64,000 nucleotides of DNA from Chondrilla cf. caribensis. Lineage: Eukaryota; Porifera; Demospongiae; Chondrillida; Chondrillidae. Below the pieces are notes generated by a model, which saw only the letters and a program-made list of their open reading frames with translations, searched no databases and had not been told where the DNA came from. Where the stretch lies: assembly GCA_964020155.1 (NCBI GenBank), contig OZ026548.1:3158397-3222396 (forward strand), read 5' to 3'. A program made the translations under genes and the position numbers. Positions 23,501 through 36,663 of the stretch are shown here, one piece after another. Position 1 is the stretch's first letter. The number at the start of each line of letters is the position of its first letter.

Positions 23501-24915
23501 ATGACAATAGATGGAACTATCAAAAGTTTCTTGAGGTATGTATGTACGTATGTATAGAGTTCTATGTATAACTGTATGCAGTAATTATTGTGGAGTGGTC
23601 AGATATTGAAAGACGATACCCCTTTAAGAGCAATGATCAAGTTTCAAGGCATTTTAGATTCCTTGTATATACGTATGCTTTTGGAAACAGTACTTTGTAG
23701 TATTTTATGTATACTGTATGTGTGTATACTTGATTGTGTAAAGGAAACAGGTGAGCCGATAAGTTTGCAAGAAAGTATTATATTGGCCAAGTGTCCCAAG
23801 ATGAGTGGGTAGGAAACTAATGCACTCAACTGATTCTTCTCCAGCTTCCCGAAGTGCTCTATCTTACTACTCAATTAATACAACTGGACAAAGATGTTAG
23901 AAGATGTGACAGAGAATTTGCATATTTTCAAGATGAGCAAAACCTGAAAAAAGTCAGAAATATTGTCATGACGTGAGTATTCTGTTTGAATGATTGCATC
24001 TCTAAAGGTAATGTTAAAGTATGTTCATGCAAATTATCCCAGATACTGCTGGATTCACCAAGAGCTTGGATATGTTCAAGGAATGTGTGACATTTTAGCA
24101 CCTCTCCTTGTGTTAATGGATGATGGTGAGTTATGTACTGCCATTACATACAGTGCTATGTTTATAGCACAAGTTTTTCACTGTTTGTCAGCAAACCTTT
24201 ATTATTTTGTTGCAGAGGTTTTAGTGTATCAGTGTTATCTTAAAGTAATGGACCGGATGGAGTGTAACTTCCCACCAAATCTTGGAGTTTCGGACAAACT
24301 CAGTAACCTTAGAGCATTAGTAGAGGTTAGACATAGCAACAAACTGAAGGATTATTACAGTAGCTCTTACATAACTCAACAAACTGTGAATCAAATAAAT
24401 TATTAAAGAACTTGACGTAGTTTTGTATTTGCATTATTATATTGACCTTACTGTAGGTAATGGAGCCAGAATTCTACCAATACTTAAGTCAACAATCAGC
24501 CGGTGAAGATTTCCTATTTACATACAGGTGGTTCTTGCTGGACTTTAAACGAGGTTTGTGGTGTACAGTACATATGAGTGTCCATGCTGTACAACACACT
24601 GCCCTGCACCATCCTCTCAAGCTGTAGTATGCATTTTTACTTATCAGATCTTCTTTAAAGCCATTATTACCTTTGTGGTGTAGAGTTTGGATATGATCAC
24701 ATATTCAGAGTTTGGGAGGTCATTATCTGCTCCGCCCACTGTGCAACACCACTATTTCAGGAATTCTTGGCTCTAGCTTTGATCAAAAAATACATGTGAG
24801 TTAGTCCTACCATAGAACTATGTACTGTAATTACATGTGTCCATACTTTATACCTCAAGGGCTATCATTGTGAGTGACAGTTTGGATTCCAATGAAATTT
24901 TACATTTATTCAATG
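17528..24915 (+). CDS. SGSM-type RUN and TBC domain Rab GTPase-activating protein (3' end not found)
   Basis: Clear exons are 17528-17572, 18042-18117, 18444-18759, 18820-18887, 19963-20053, 20144-20282, 20693-20832, 20895-20968, 21452-21619, 21722-21841, from 22151, 22599 to about 22739, 22833-22885, 22957-23535, 23845-23972, 24043-24125, 24216-24325, 24457-24553, 24684-24795 and 24860-24915. Nearly all junctions join in phase. The first exons give a RUN domain (VVSFCAAVEDVVSFG; ILWVKIALVEKVLLDYV). Next come the SGSM-specific LYGKNN and PGYLSLH segments and the Rab-binding-like region (GYDGIATPPLIF; GLLPQGCLEPPLW). The TBC domain follows, split by an acidic insert, with IYLGGIDHAARREVWPYLL, LDKDVRRCDREFAYF (arginine finger region) and ELGYVQGMCD (glutamine finger). 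It should stimulate GTP hydrolysis by Rab proteins. The junction after the 22151 exon and the last few exons (after HLFN) are unresolved. Confidence 0.88.
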
Positions 24916-27900
24916 GTTAGTTCTCTTCAATTTCATGCTATTGTGGGTCCTTTTTGTACATTACAAGTATCCTAAATGTGAAGTTTTTGCCTTTGAAAAT
25001 ATTAAATTACATACATACACAATCAATGTCTTCTTATCAGAAAAGATTACAGTATGTACATATATGATGTATTCTATATTGTATATTTGTTTGTTGCTCG
25101 ATGACACCTCACATAAGAGGCAATGCTGTAACCTACTGTCGGGGTGATAACCTCATACACACATACAGTATGCAGGGCTCAAATTTAAGGATTTTTCAAG
25201 TTGCCCACAGGGCAACCTAATGAAAAATTTAGGTTGCCCATGGGAAAATTAGGTTGTCCAAAAAATTTGCATAATTATATGTATACTTTGTTGACAACCC
25301 TTAAAAAATACTTTCAGGGACACTTATGTATCTACACCTATGTATCAAATCTTACTATTGCAATTTAGATAACAACTAGAAGATTTGTATAGCTATTATA
25401 ATTGCGATGAACATAATCTGCCATTTTATGACGTCGTATTGCAAATGGCTGTCAAACGCACGGACGAATCGAGAAGCCAATTTTCAAGGGATAATTCGAC
25501 GCTATGCTCCATAGGAAAGTAATTGGGAGTTTTTCCACGTTAGATTGATGAATTGACAACGAAGAATCTACGCAAGTCTTTCAAAGAGCTTTAAAATTTT
25601 CGATCGGAGTACCGAACACTGCCGGATGATTTGTACCCCAATTTACCTGTGTATACAACAGCTACTGTAGCAGGTTGTCCAGCGGGCAACCAAGTAGCTA
25701 ATCTTTCGTTGCCCGAGGGAAGTTTTAGTCGTCTCTGACGACTGGACGACTGTTAAATTTGAGCCCTGGTATGTATGTACAGTACATGTTTTCTCAAGTT
25801 TAGTTTGAAGTGTCTGGTAATCTTATATTCTTCGGAAAAGTGCTGTTTACAAAGTGTTTTGCACATATATGTGTATGTACATACGTGTAAATGTGTAGGC
25901 ACGTGAATTTACATACGTACATCCATGGTTAATGGTAACGTTTTATAATGATTACTCATTTTTTGAAAGATTCCTTTAGAATGCTGAAATTTAAAATCAT
26001 GACTGGCTTGGTACCATGTACATATATTTCAGATTTGCTTGATGATCTGTAATAGCGATGTCTTGTGGTGGAGTATTTCAGTCTATAGCACACATTAAGG
26101 ATGTGTGGAGCCATTAATTTTGTACTCGATATGCCCTTCGAAAATGTCTGTAGATGATATTCATATTTTCTATGAAAGCAATTAGGTTCTTGAGAGCATT
26201 GATAAACACATTTCTCACCAGTTCTCCTCACTTACAAGCCTGCTGAGGTGGACTACCAGGGTTGGCATGTCCAGAGGTAAATAAAATGTTTGGTTTGAAA
26301 CATTTGCTCGAATACTAATATTGCCTTACATTTATATCCATCATTACTCTTCAATAATTCTTACAGTATATAAGCTGTACATATGTAGGTATAATTCTCA
26401 ATTTACTATCATTATTTTTTACTGGAGTATGAATGTCCAAATGTAAATACTGAAACATACCCACATTTCTACAGCATGTGTATATACTATATCTCTCCAT
26501 GTAATAACCATATACAAACATTTGAATCCCACTTTCATCTGCATAGATCTGTCTGCCAGGGGACATGGTAACACACAGGCCATCATAACTGAAGCGCAAT
26601 CACTAGTTCATCAAGTTTTCATCAATTTTGTTTGCAAAGAATAACTGATTTTGAAAATAACTTCATTATGTAACCATAATGTGATCTTATGCATGTATTA
26701 TTTATTATACATTCATATTACTTCTTATTGTACTGCATATGTATGCATGCGCATATATTACAATTATGTTAGAACACACATTCGACTGCTACTTACATAA
26801 ATATAATATACCTTATCAAGTTATGAATTGTAGCAGAAGGTACATATTAGTAATTTTATGCAGCTGCCTTGTTTTTTTTAGTGTCATCCCTACGTAGAGT
26901 GCACTCTATTATTATGATACAGTATAATATCCAAATACAGTAAATGCAATTGCAAATGTATTATAATATTATTATTTAATATACATAATAATATTAACAT
27001 TTGGTATATTAATGACAATAACTAAACGATGACCAAAATAATAATAATAATATAATATAGCACAATTATAATAATAATAATAAATTAATGTTAGTATTAC
27101 ATCAACTATAATAATAATAATGATAATTGTAATGTTGATTTAGGATGCTGGCACCTGATCATGACCTTCTTGAATGGCCAGGTCAATGGACTCTACGGCT
27201 GTGATCGAGCAATTTGAGGGGAAGATAGAACGTGAGCCACGGATGCACATGATGGCTGATCGTAGTAATGAAAAATTCAAACGACATCTTAGCCATTTAT
27301 TTATGTATTTATATATATATTTATTAACATTTAGGTGCATGCAATATTGCGATTTAAAACTTATTTCAATACATAAATTATTATATATGCATATAAATTT
27401 ATTATACTGTATAATAATAATATTCATATATACAGTAATTTTTAATTTAAACATAATAGGAGTGCATGGTGAAGGCGTTACATATATCCATATTGTAGGA
27501 AAATGGTATATTTCCAGTAGGTGGAAAATGAACTACGTATATTATATTACATTTTACAATGCAATGTTCCGTATAGTCACCATGCTTACAAATCATTATT
27601 CTACTCAAGTTGAAGATTACAATTAGTATTATTCATTTCATGAAAAAAAAACAAAAATTTCATAAAATTCACATTAAAACAATATGACCTGTATTAGGGC
27701 ATCAGCAACCAAGGATCGATGGGCCTTTCATATAGTTCTGTTCATCATTCAATGGTTATAATACATTGGAATGAGGACAGACAGGACAGATATAAATGCC
27801 AAGTTCTGATCCACACACAGGGAACACATTTCATATATGCTATATATTACATACTGTATGAGTCTCCACATATTATATCTGCTATACAGCATTCGATATA

Positions 27901-28800
27901 ATATTTCTTATCATAATTCAATATCACATGCAGGAATAATACTATAATATATATTATATATATAATAATAATTATATTGACATAATATGCATTAATATCA
28001 TGATAAAATTACAATTGAGGACAAGTGTAAAAATATAATACTGAGACGTTTCTCTACAAATTGGATGACAGGTTTCATTAGACATGCAGTAAAACTGTTA
28101 ATTTGAATATGTTAAAATCACTAAAATGATTCCATAGCTTGTTGTGTACACAGGACACAGCAGTTGTAACATGCCTTTTGCTATTTACAGAATGACGCAG
28201 TGAGGCGTAAGTAAGTGACTTGACACTTTTAGTGGAGCATTTGGAGTCAAATGTGTCTCGGTGTTGGTGAGGCTACTGCTTGGGTGGTGTGTGGTTCTAC
28301 AGTAGAAGTAGGAAAGTAATTGTGAGTTAAAAATGCATAGACATACAGGGTGTACCATACTGTACGGTGTTACACCAGATAAACTACACTCTGTGTGCAA
28401 GTACAGGGAAATTATATGAGGATCCAACACAAACTGAAAGATGCCGCTAATAATAAACATCAGTTTTGTATCATCAGTGAGGGTTTTTGCGACTATACAA
28501 CGATCTGTTGTAAGTACAAAGGATAGCTTTGTTTTAAACATTTGTGGTTCGAATGGTGAGAGTCCATTTGTTGAGACAGGATGGTACACTAGACCTCTCC
28601 CACATGTGTACAAAAGCTGTGGTACATATTAGTGAAAGAGGAGCACAATTTCTGTGGTTGAGGTATCAATCCCTTGACAAAATAAGGCCTAGTGCAGGAT
28701 GAAGGGCATGTATGACAATTATATTACACAACGTATATTTTGTAAATTGAGAACCAAATAACAGTTTAAATTTTCATTTTCACAAATGAACAAATTTCTG
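24916..28800. other. AT-rich region, likely 3' introns or 3' flank of the SGSM gene
   Basis: The C-terminal TBC helix that normally follows FNEMAERH is not seen immediately downstream. A GC-richer island at 27140-27290 follows a good acceptor (TTGATTTAG). In the expected phase it reads GCWHLIMTFLNGQVNGL and then stops, which is not SGSM-like. Another acceptor near 28190 would stop almost at once. The rest is AT-rich DNA, with one inverted-repeat element at 25173-25768. Confidence 0.4.
25173..25768. mobile_element. non-autonomous inverted-repeat element with CAGGGCTCAAATTTA ends
   Basis: The left end CAGGGCTCAAATTTA is exactly inverted at the right end (TAAATTTGAGCCCTG). The flanks GTATG on both sides could be a 5-bp target duplication. 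The interior has repeated GTTGCCC/GGGCAAC words close to both ends and no open frame of note. The CAGGG start is common in several cut-and-paste DNA transposon groups; the superfamily is not decided. Confidence 0.75.
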
Positions 28801-28817
28801 CAACTGTATCAATATGT

Positions 28818-29682
28818 AGTGGAACCTGTTAATCCGGGCTCTGGAAAAAGCGGACACCTGCATATAACGGACATTAAACTATTGTCCCGAATCTTTCTCC
28901 ATTTAAAACTGGTATTTAGGCACCTAAAAAATCCGGACACCTCTGTATTCCGTAATCAGGACAGCCATTTACAGTCCCGTTTTACATCATTAGTTCGTAA
29001 AATTACCTGCATATTCCGGACAGTGCTAAATAATATAATTCTTAAAACTGGCAAGAATGCATTGTTCAATTCTATCATAGATACTAGTATCTATGATTCT
29101 ATCGAGAGCTTCTCTCAACCTTTTTAGATACTTCTCAGGACCGTGAAAACAAGTAATTCGAGTTAAAAAACTGCCTTCCCCACATTCGACTTACTTGGGT
29201 GTCTTTCTTAGGTTTAAAAGAACCTTCGCTGAAATTACTATAGTAGGCGAAGCCGTTGCGCTCGAATTCTAGCCCAATTTCCAATCCTCCGCGTTTCGAA
29301 ATCGGCCATCTTTTCTCGCGCAATATAAATTACAATATAAATTTATTGTTGCGGTTACGCTTGGGAATACATATTATATCGGACGAGCGAAAATAGCCAC
29401 ACGAGGTTTTTTAACTTGAACAATATACACCACGGCACTTTTAGACCATATCAAGCTCCACGATTGACCTAAACAGTCCCTAATCACTGATTACTTTTGA
29501 AAACATACTTTTCCTATCATATATAACATGCATATCAGTATATTATTTATTAATGTGTTGAGTAATTGAAGTAAACTCCGTAGTCTAGCGACATGATAGG
29601 CAACCCTGGGAAATCAGGACACCTTTATAATCAGGACACTTCTTACCGGTCCCCAAGTGTCCGCATTATACAGGTTGTAACA
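28818..29682. mobile_element. degenerate Tigger/pogo-like non-autonomous element
   Basis: The left end reads AGTGGAACCTGTTAATCCGG and the inverted right end reads GTTACAACCTGTATAATGCGG, a diverged inverted pair. The motif GGACACC/GGTGTCC-like text recurs inside. The end motif (AACCT..TAATCCG) resembles Tc1/mariner-pogo (Tigger) family ends. No transposase remains. Confidence 0.5.
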
Positions 29683-30355
29683 TTAAGTGGTGAAGCTAGT
29701 TTTCAAAGATTTTGGAAAGATAATGATAATGTTTTCAAAAAGTGGTAAAACTGAAGTTCTGTGGAAGTCAGTCAGAGGTCAGAATACAGTACAAGTCTGC
29801 AACATCAACATACATATAAACAGTCCAACCAACGGTGAAGTACATACATACAAGACGATCAACAGTTTGGACCAATGCATTATTGAAGGAACATACGTAC
29901 AGTGCATACATAATAGCGTTTCGGAGCACATGAGTGACATTGAGGAGTTAACCAGTCATACATAGACACTCACTGTTTAGGGTCCATTATCCTGGAGTTA
30001 TTGAGTACCAAGGTCAAATACGTATTGAAGAATTGATTCAATCAGCTAATGTGCTCTGAGCAAGTACAGCTGCATTTTTATACACGTAGTTATGATATTA
30101 TGCTGACACAATGGGACTTTTATTGGTGAATTCCCACAACATGTCCCAAGGATAGAGCATGGCTAAGTGAGTTATTTAGCTATGTTAGCTATTTTAGTGA
30201 GCTATTGTAGATCTATATTTAGAACACTACATCAGCATAATGAACAAATCAATTGACCCTAACGGCTGATCTGGTCATAAGTTTAAAGGTATTCATGGAA
30301 TGTTACAAACACATCAAAGAAACACCATATGCATGTACATCTAAACCATGGCATT

Positions 30356-30359
<4 letters not shown>

Positions 30360-30437
<78 letters not shown>
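30360..30437 (+). repeat. (CA)n microsatellite
   Basis: About 39 near-perfect AC dinucleotides. Confidence 0.95.
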
Positions 30438-30441
<4 letters not shown>

Positions 30442-33400
30442 CGCACCTATATATGGCTTCATGGACCATATGTTCATTCACTACTGGGACAATGCGGCAT
30501 TAGGGATCATTGCAAAGGAACCCAAGATGACCAAGTAATATCTCACTGAGCTGACTTAACCCTGTACAAATCAGGTGAGTTGTAGAAAATTAGGCATGAT
30601 TTGACATAGGTGCATTGCGGTGTAGGGTAACTAAAGGCCAGAGTTATTGAGGGATAGCGCAGCTGCTAGATTTGATTAATGTCCAGGATGTTTCACCTGA
30701 CACTACACACATTCATTAATAACATTCTGATGTCATGCATGCATTTCTTATTATACCATAGTATGCCATACTCTCCTACTTTAGAAACGGTCTTTGTTAT
30801 GTCATGCCAATTTTATACCGATTGAGGGAGACCTACAGACTGAAAGGTCCCAGACATTGTTTGTTTGCAAAATCCAGCAGCTGTGCTATGGATCAATAAC
30901 TCTGACCTTCAGAAATAGGCATGTTAATAAGCTGCTTTTAGTTACAGTAACGTTTTTGACAGCGAGGACAAGTTTAAGAACTGGCCTAGAACTGGATTGT
31001 CACATGTAGTGGGTTTACAGCCATTCAATGCAATCACATTCATATTGAGATTATTTAGTTTCAATAACCCTTTTGATCATCAAAATTAATGATTCATATG
31101 CATTAAGAAGTGATTCGTACTGTTATTTATTCACAAGTCCTTAATTCCTTTTACATTTATTCCATTACAATAATCAAGTAACATACAGTAAATAACAGAT
31201 AAAATGCTACAACATAAACAAAGCATTTTATAATTGACCAAGAGAAAATAATCCACATTATTACCTTATACACACATAGGTAAACGTATACCATTCCGTA
31301 CATAAGTGTCAATTTGTGTACAACACACATAAAAAACAACAACTGTTATGTGTGTGAACATGTACAAAGTAGTAATTCATCACACAACAGCCATTTATGT
31401 TCATATACATGTGCATGTAAAGCAAACCGTTAGAAACCTGAAAATACCCTTAAAACGAAATTAAAGAAATGTACATGCATACAAACACTGCATCCATCAA
31501 TACAACCCCCAAAAATCAGCTAACTATGATGACATAGTACTATAGTGGGGATTGAAAGAGGGAAGTTACCTCCAAAATACCCCAATGTGGCATGACATCA
31601 TAACGTGTCCAAACCCAGCATCTTAATAATATTATCATGTGATACAGGATGTGTAGGTGGAAGATTTGAATCATCACAGGAAGTTATTATAAATACATGT
31701 GCTTACATTGATTACAATGCAAACAAAGGTTGCATACATGCATACACAGTATGTATGTAGGGTAGTACCTAATACCAAAAAAATTCTCTCTGTAGCTGGG
31801 GTCCATCAGAGATGGCCAAAGAAACCATCACCAACCATCACCACCACCCAGCTATTAAGCCCCCCAGTCATTAGCACAGTACATACATTGCTTATCAACG
31901 TACAAAGTGGAGTAACAAATTACAACTGATGGATTGTCTAAAGTGGGTTGGGCATTACACATTATTGTGCTCTCCAGCCCCCTTGATTTGAATATGAGAA
32001 AGCTGGATGTTGGGTGGATGTAGACAGTAAGCAATAGTTTTACACATATAGGATTTCCCACATGTTTATGCACTACGCACATGCAAACACAAAATGTCAG
32101 CGGAGTATCAAACTAAGTAGACTGCACACAGGAGGCTTGATATCCAACTAATGGACCTGGTCAGCCTTTTCCATTCCTTCCTTTTCTTGAAGCTTTGAAT
32201 ATAGAAAACATGAAGTAATCAGTCATCCGAACACATAGTCCCTAGGAAGTTTATACTACAAAACAGATAAAGTATAGAGTGTGTATGGTCTGGGCAAAAC
32301 CTAGAAAGTGGTTAAGTAGTGTCAATCACATACAACATACATGTGATATACAATGAAGCATGCTTTGTAAGTACCTTCAAGGGCATACCAAATCTGTACT
32401 TCTTATGTATTCCCTGGGGAATACCCATGCTACATATATTTAGAACCTACAACCATAAACCATAAATAGTGGGGGGCATCACCTTATTTCCAAATAAGGC
32501 AAAAACGTCTTCCACTCCAACACACTTAGCAGTGGGTACAATGGTGCAATTTGAAAATAATGTGGAATATAATAATAGCCACAAGACAGTCCAGCTTGCT
32601 TGGTAAGTACCTTGCAGGTCACACCAAATCTGTACTTCTTATCAGAGATACTTGCTATCAGTACAGGTAGGAACTGAGTTAAGTGTACCCACTAACCAAG
32701 GGTATGCACTAACCCAGGTAGTTACTAAGCAGGTTGCACAGTATAATACAGTATTGCGTTGTATATAGTGGAGTTGTAGAGTCTAAAGATAGGGTCTAAA
32801 AGGGACTGTCTTATGTAGTCCTGAACACTGTATAAATAGTACAATACACTTACTGTAGTTGATAAATAATTGAATGGTAAAAATCATTGTACATACATTG
32901 TAACCTAGAAATATGAGAAATACCTCACAGAGAACACAGTGGGAAACACGTAATTCAAGCCTGGATATTTGTGGGGTTGCCACCGATTGCAAATAACTTA
33001 CTCATGAGCCTTTAAAGCCTCTAAATAGTTTTGGTGAAGTTGCTGGCAGCCCCCAAAACCCCTCAAAAGCATGAGAAATATCCTACATTGGAATGTGGGC
33101 GGTTGACATATGATGGGTAATGACTTTATCACCCCCAAGAGTTCATTACTACCACAGTCAAGTGGGAACTGTGATTTACCATGTGAGCATACCAAGGACT
33201 TATGGTCTCGTATCACTTACACTAAAGAGTACCAGTTGAAAGAAGATTAATTTTGCTATGAATAGTGGTAAATGCGGATGAAGAGACTACTGGAAGAAAG
33301 CAACTTGTTGAAAACAAGCAATGTCAAAGAAAGCGATACTATTAACTACATCTATTCAGTAATACTTTTAGTGTTTGCACAAAGGTACACTAATTTAGTG

Positions 33401-33681
33401 TTTCACTGGATCATGGATACCAAAATAGCAAACATGGTGTGTGGCGTACGTATGTGATATAGTAGACATCTCTTAATTCCCATTATATCAAAACAGCTTC
33501 CTAAGTACAGCACACACAGAGTGGATCATACATGATGATCACAGATGTACATTACAGCAACTTAATAGTTTATCAAACACACTTGTGTGTGCTCATATAT
33601 AATATGTACTACAGTATTATGTAAATCAACAGGACATGTACATATGAAGTGATATTGAAAGGAGATAGTTATTCATCAAAG

Positions 33682-33683
<2 letters not shown>

Positions 33684-33753
<70 letters not shown>
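33684..33753 (+). repeat. (CA)n microsatellite
   Basis: About 35 uninterrupted AC dinucleotides followed by a looser CACACC tail. Confidence 0.95.
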
Positions 33754-33756
<3 letters not shown>

Positions 33757-34099
33757 ACACAACATAATATGCAACAACACACCCACACACCCTCACCCAC
33801 ACACATACACCCTACGTCAAACACCATGTCCTGTTAAGATTCAGGTTTCAAATAGGTGTCAAAATAATAGATCCAAATGGGTCTGACTATGAAAGACCAG
33901 TTATAGATATATGTAAGTCATATCAACTGCCAATGGCCACAATAACTGCAGTCACTGGGTTCAATGGCGATTATATTAACAGGTATATATTATAATAATA
34001 ATTACTATAATATGAATTTTGAATTATAAAATTATTGCAATCAGAGATTACTTATTAACAGCATTGCATCATGGGACGCTGAAACCATCAGGAGAGGAC

Positions 34100-34196
34100 C
34101 TAGTCTGGCTCGCTAGACCCAATTTCTCATTATCGCGCGGGGGCGAAACCGCGCCCACGCGGTAATGAGAGGTTGAGGTCTAGCGCGCCAGACTAG
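34100..34196. mobile_element. 97-bp GC-rich hairpin element
   Basis: CTAGTCTGGCTCGCTAGACC at the left is mirrored by GGTCTAGCGCGCCAGACTAG at the right, and the inner arms (TCTCATTA..CGCG / CGCG..TAATGAGA) also pair. The whole piece can fold into one long hairpin. It is much GC-richer than the AT-rich DNA around it, which suggests insertion of a small palindromic element. Confidence 0.7.
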
Positions 34197-34458
34197 AGAG
34201 GACCCCAACTCACGGTCTGCCCTGAGCCCAATGTTATAGTGTACTGTTCTAACATGGTTGCAATTTGGGAAACTTGGCATACTTCCAGGATTCTACTACA
34301 CCTGGCTATACTACATAATACACTCATTCTGTGTCAGTTAGCACCAGGAACAGACATATACAGTATCTTGAGCATATATACAAAACAGAAAGTTGCCAAC
34401 ATTCCCTCCCAAGAGTACAGTATAGATTAATTCAGGGTGTAAACCACATACACCTACT

Positions 34459-35140
34459 GTACAGTGAAACCTCCCTAATCCGCCAAACCAGCCAATCCAC
34501 CCTAGTTTTCAAAGAACAAATTAATATGTACACGTTTAATATACATCTAATCCGCAATCAGCCAATTCTGCCATCCACCACAATTTTTGATGACGAAATA
34601 GTAGTATTAACTGATAATTTCCCCCCGGAAATCTGCCATGTGATAGACCTGTAGTATGCTTCACCTACGTATATTGCGCGAATAAGATGTCCAATTTCGA
34701 AACGCTGACAATATTTGCGCATCTGCTATGCCGAAAGTTACATCTTCAGAGAAGGTTCTTACAAACTTAAAAAAGACACACAAATAATTTGAATGTGGCA
34801 ATCCTGCGATTCTTTAGCTCGAATTTTAGACTACTTGCTCTGTTTACAACGTGAGTATATTCACCATCTAGGGTCTATGATTCAAGTATGATTCAACTTG
34901 TCCACTGATGTGCACCAACTGAGAACAAAGCAAGCGAAGAAACCTAAATTCGACAAATTAGAACGGGCTATTATTATGGTTACATTATTGTTGCCATGAT
35001 CCTACACATTGATTTTGAGAAGCTTTGTGCACATACCAGAGTGTAGTAGGCTCAAACCTCGTTAATCCACCTACGTACCCTGCTAATCTGCCATAAAATT
35101 GAGACTCCCAATTGTGGCGGATTATTGAGGTTTCAGTGTA
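34459..35140. mobile_element. Tigger/pogo-like MITE
   Basis: Left TACAGTGAAACCTCCCTAAT and inverted right TACACTGAAACCTCAATAAT match at most positions, both followed by CCGCC. The CAGTGAAACCTC..TAATCCGCC end is characteristic in style of Tigger/pogo-derived miniature elements. A partial internal repeat of the end (AACCTCGTTAATCCACC) lies near 35055-35072. No transposase is encoded. Confidence 0.65.
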
Positions 35141-35141
35141 C

Positions 35142-36460
35142 AAATACATATGTGTACACACTCATACAAACATGCATAATATTATACACATGTACACATA
35201 CGTATATGCAATGTTATGCAAAATAGCAATGTTAACTTGTGCTCGTACAGGTGTCCAATTAATGAACAGGTCACTCAAAATCAGTAGTGACAGGAGTTCC
35301 AGCTACCACTACCTCCATCAGTTGCTGGCTTTGTCAACATATGAAATCTCTTAACACAACTAATAAATCCTCACCAAATTTCACTATAGTCATATCCAAA
35401 TTATTCCCATCAGTGATCAGTGGTTTAGAAGGAAATTATCGACATATATCTATAAGGACTATTCTACTGGCATGGTAGCCTTACCATCCCACCTGGAACA
35501 GCATATCTAATCAGGAGCATGTTTAGTGTACTGTGTAGTGTGCATTTCCTGGCACATGTTGAGTCAGCAACAACTCTTGAAGCGTAAATAGTACAGATGC
35601 TTGTGGATTCCATTTGGCATTATTTTAATGACTCAATGATGTCATCTCCTTACAAGTTATTGTAGTACTAAATATAGTGCAATAGTAGACACACAATGAA
35701 TTCCCTACTCTCTAGAAGATGCTTCCACTGCCATGAAAGAATCTTCTAGATTACATGTGTACATTTGATGCCTCATGAAGATAATTCTGATGTCATTTGA
35801 GTACAGAATTCCTGTTGCCGGAAAGTAGACTTTTTATGTGCAATGGTAATGTAGACAGGAAGTACTTAAAGATTGAAGAGCCAGATATAATCAACTACGT
35901 ATGTCATTTCAGCTTTGAATGGCTGGGTCAGCACGATTTCCCATCAATTTTTAAACAATATTATTCAAATTAGTGAATCACGTGTGTGTGAATAATTATT
36001 ATAGTGAAATCTCTCATTGAGGACAGTCCCAAAGACCAAAAGCGTTAGCATGTAAATGTTCAAACAATTTGCCACATTCAATGACAGTCAGATCACTTTC
36101 CAGCAGTACCTTTCAAAAGGACAATCTCTTTCTAACAGCACTTATTGTGGGTACAGATCTATCCACATAGACAGTAATTGAATTGGCTACAATAGCAAAC
36201 AGGTTATAATGGTAAAGGAAGTGATGCACAAAGGATGATGTCATAAAGATGTCCGACTGTAAGGTAAAGTCCTTGTTGAAATACAAACACTCCACTAACC
36301 CACATTGCTGATAGCACTTGATGCACTGACATATTATAGAAGACTAATGAGCATAGTACATTATGTCATAGCGATACATACGTATATACATACAATACTG
36401 CATAAAGCATGTCCTATTATGCTAACAACTCAAGCCATGCAACTCTTTCAAAGGTGGTAT
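35142..36460. other. no gene recognised
   Basis: Mostly AT-rich unique sequence. Short frames only, none with recognisable domains or convincing splice sites. Confidence 0.5.
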
Positions 36461-36663
36461 GAGTAGTGGATTATTATCTACCGACTTTAACACCCTATGT
36501 AAAAGTCGCCGCTTGGCCATAAAATCTTTGATTTTTCCCAAAACAGGGCAAGGCTTATCTTCCACGTTTCTGTGGTTATGTTCTAGGCATCAAAAAATAG
36601 TCCTCGGTAGAAAGGACAGTTGTACGTAGGGTGTTAAAGTCGGTAGATAATAATCCACTACTC
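36461..36663. mobile_element. 203-bp MITE with perfect inverted ends of about 37 bp
   Basis: The left end (GAGTAGTGGATTATTATCTA continuing into CCGACTTTAACACCCTA) is exactly inverted at the right end (TAGGGTGTTAAAGTCGG continuing into TAGATAATAATCCACTACTC). The interior of about 130 bp is non-coding. The near-perfect arms suggest recent insertion. A clear target duplication was not seen. Confidence 0.85.

Larger units (their letters stand above)
29690..34098. other. gene-poor spacer with microsatellites
   Basis: No exon chain or recognisable protein was found on either strand. Short frames do not show family similarity or good splice context. Content is AT-rich unique sequence, a (CA)n run at 30360-30437 and another at 33684-33753. 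Confidence 0.5.
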
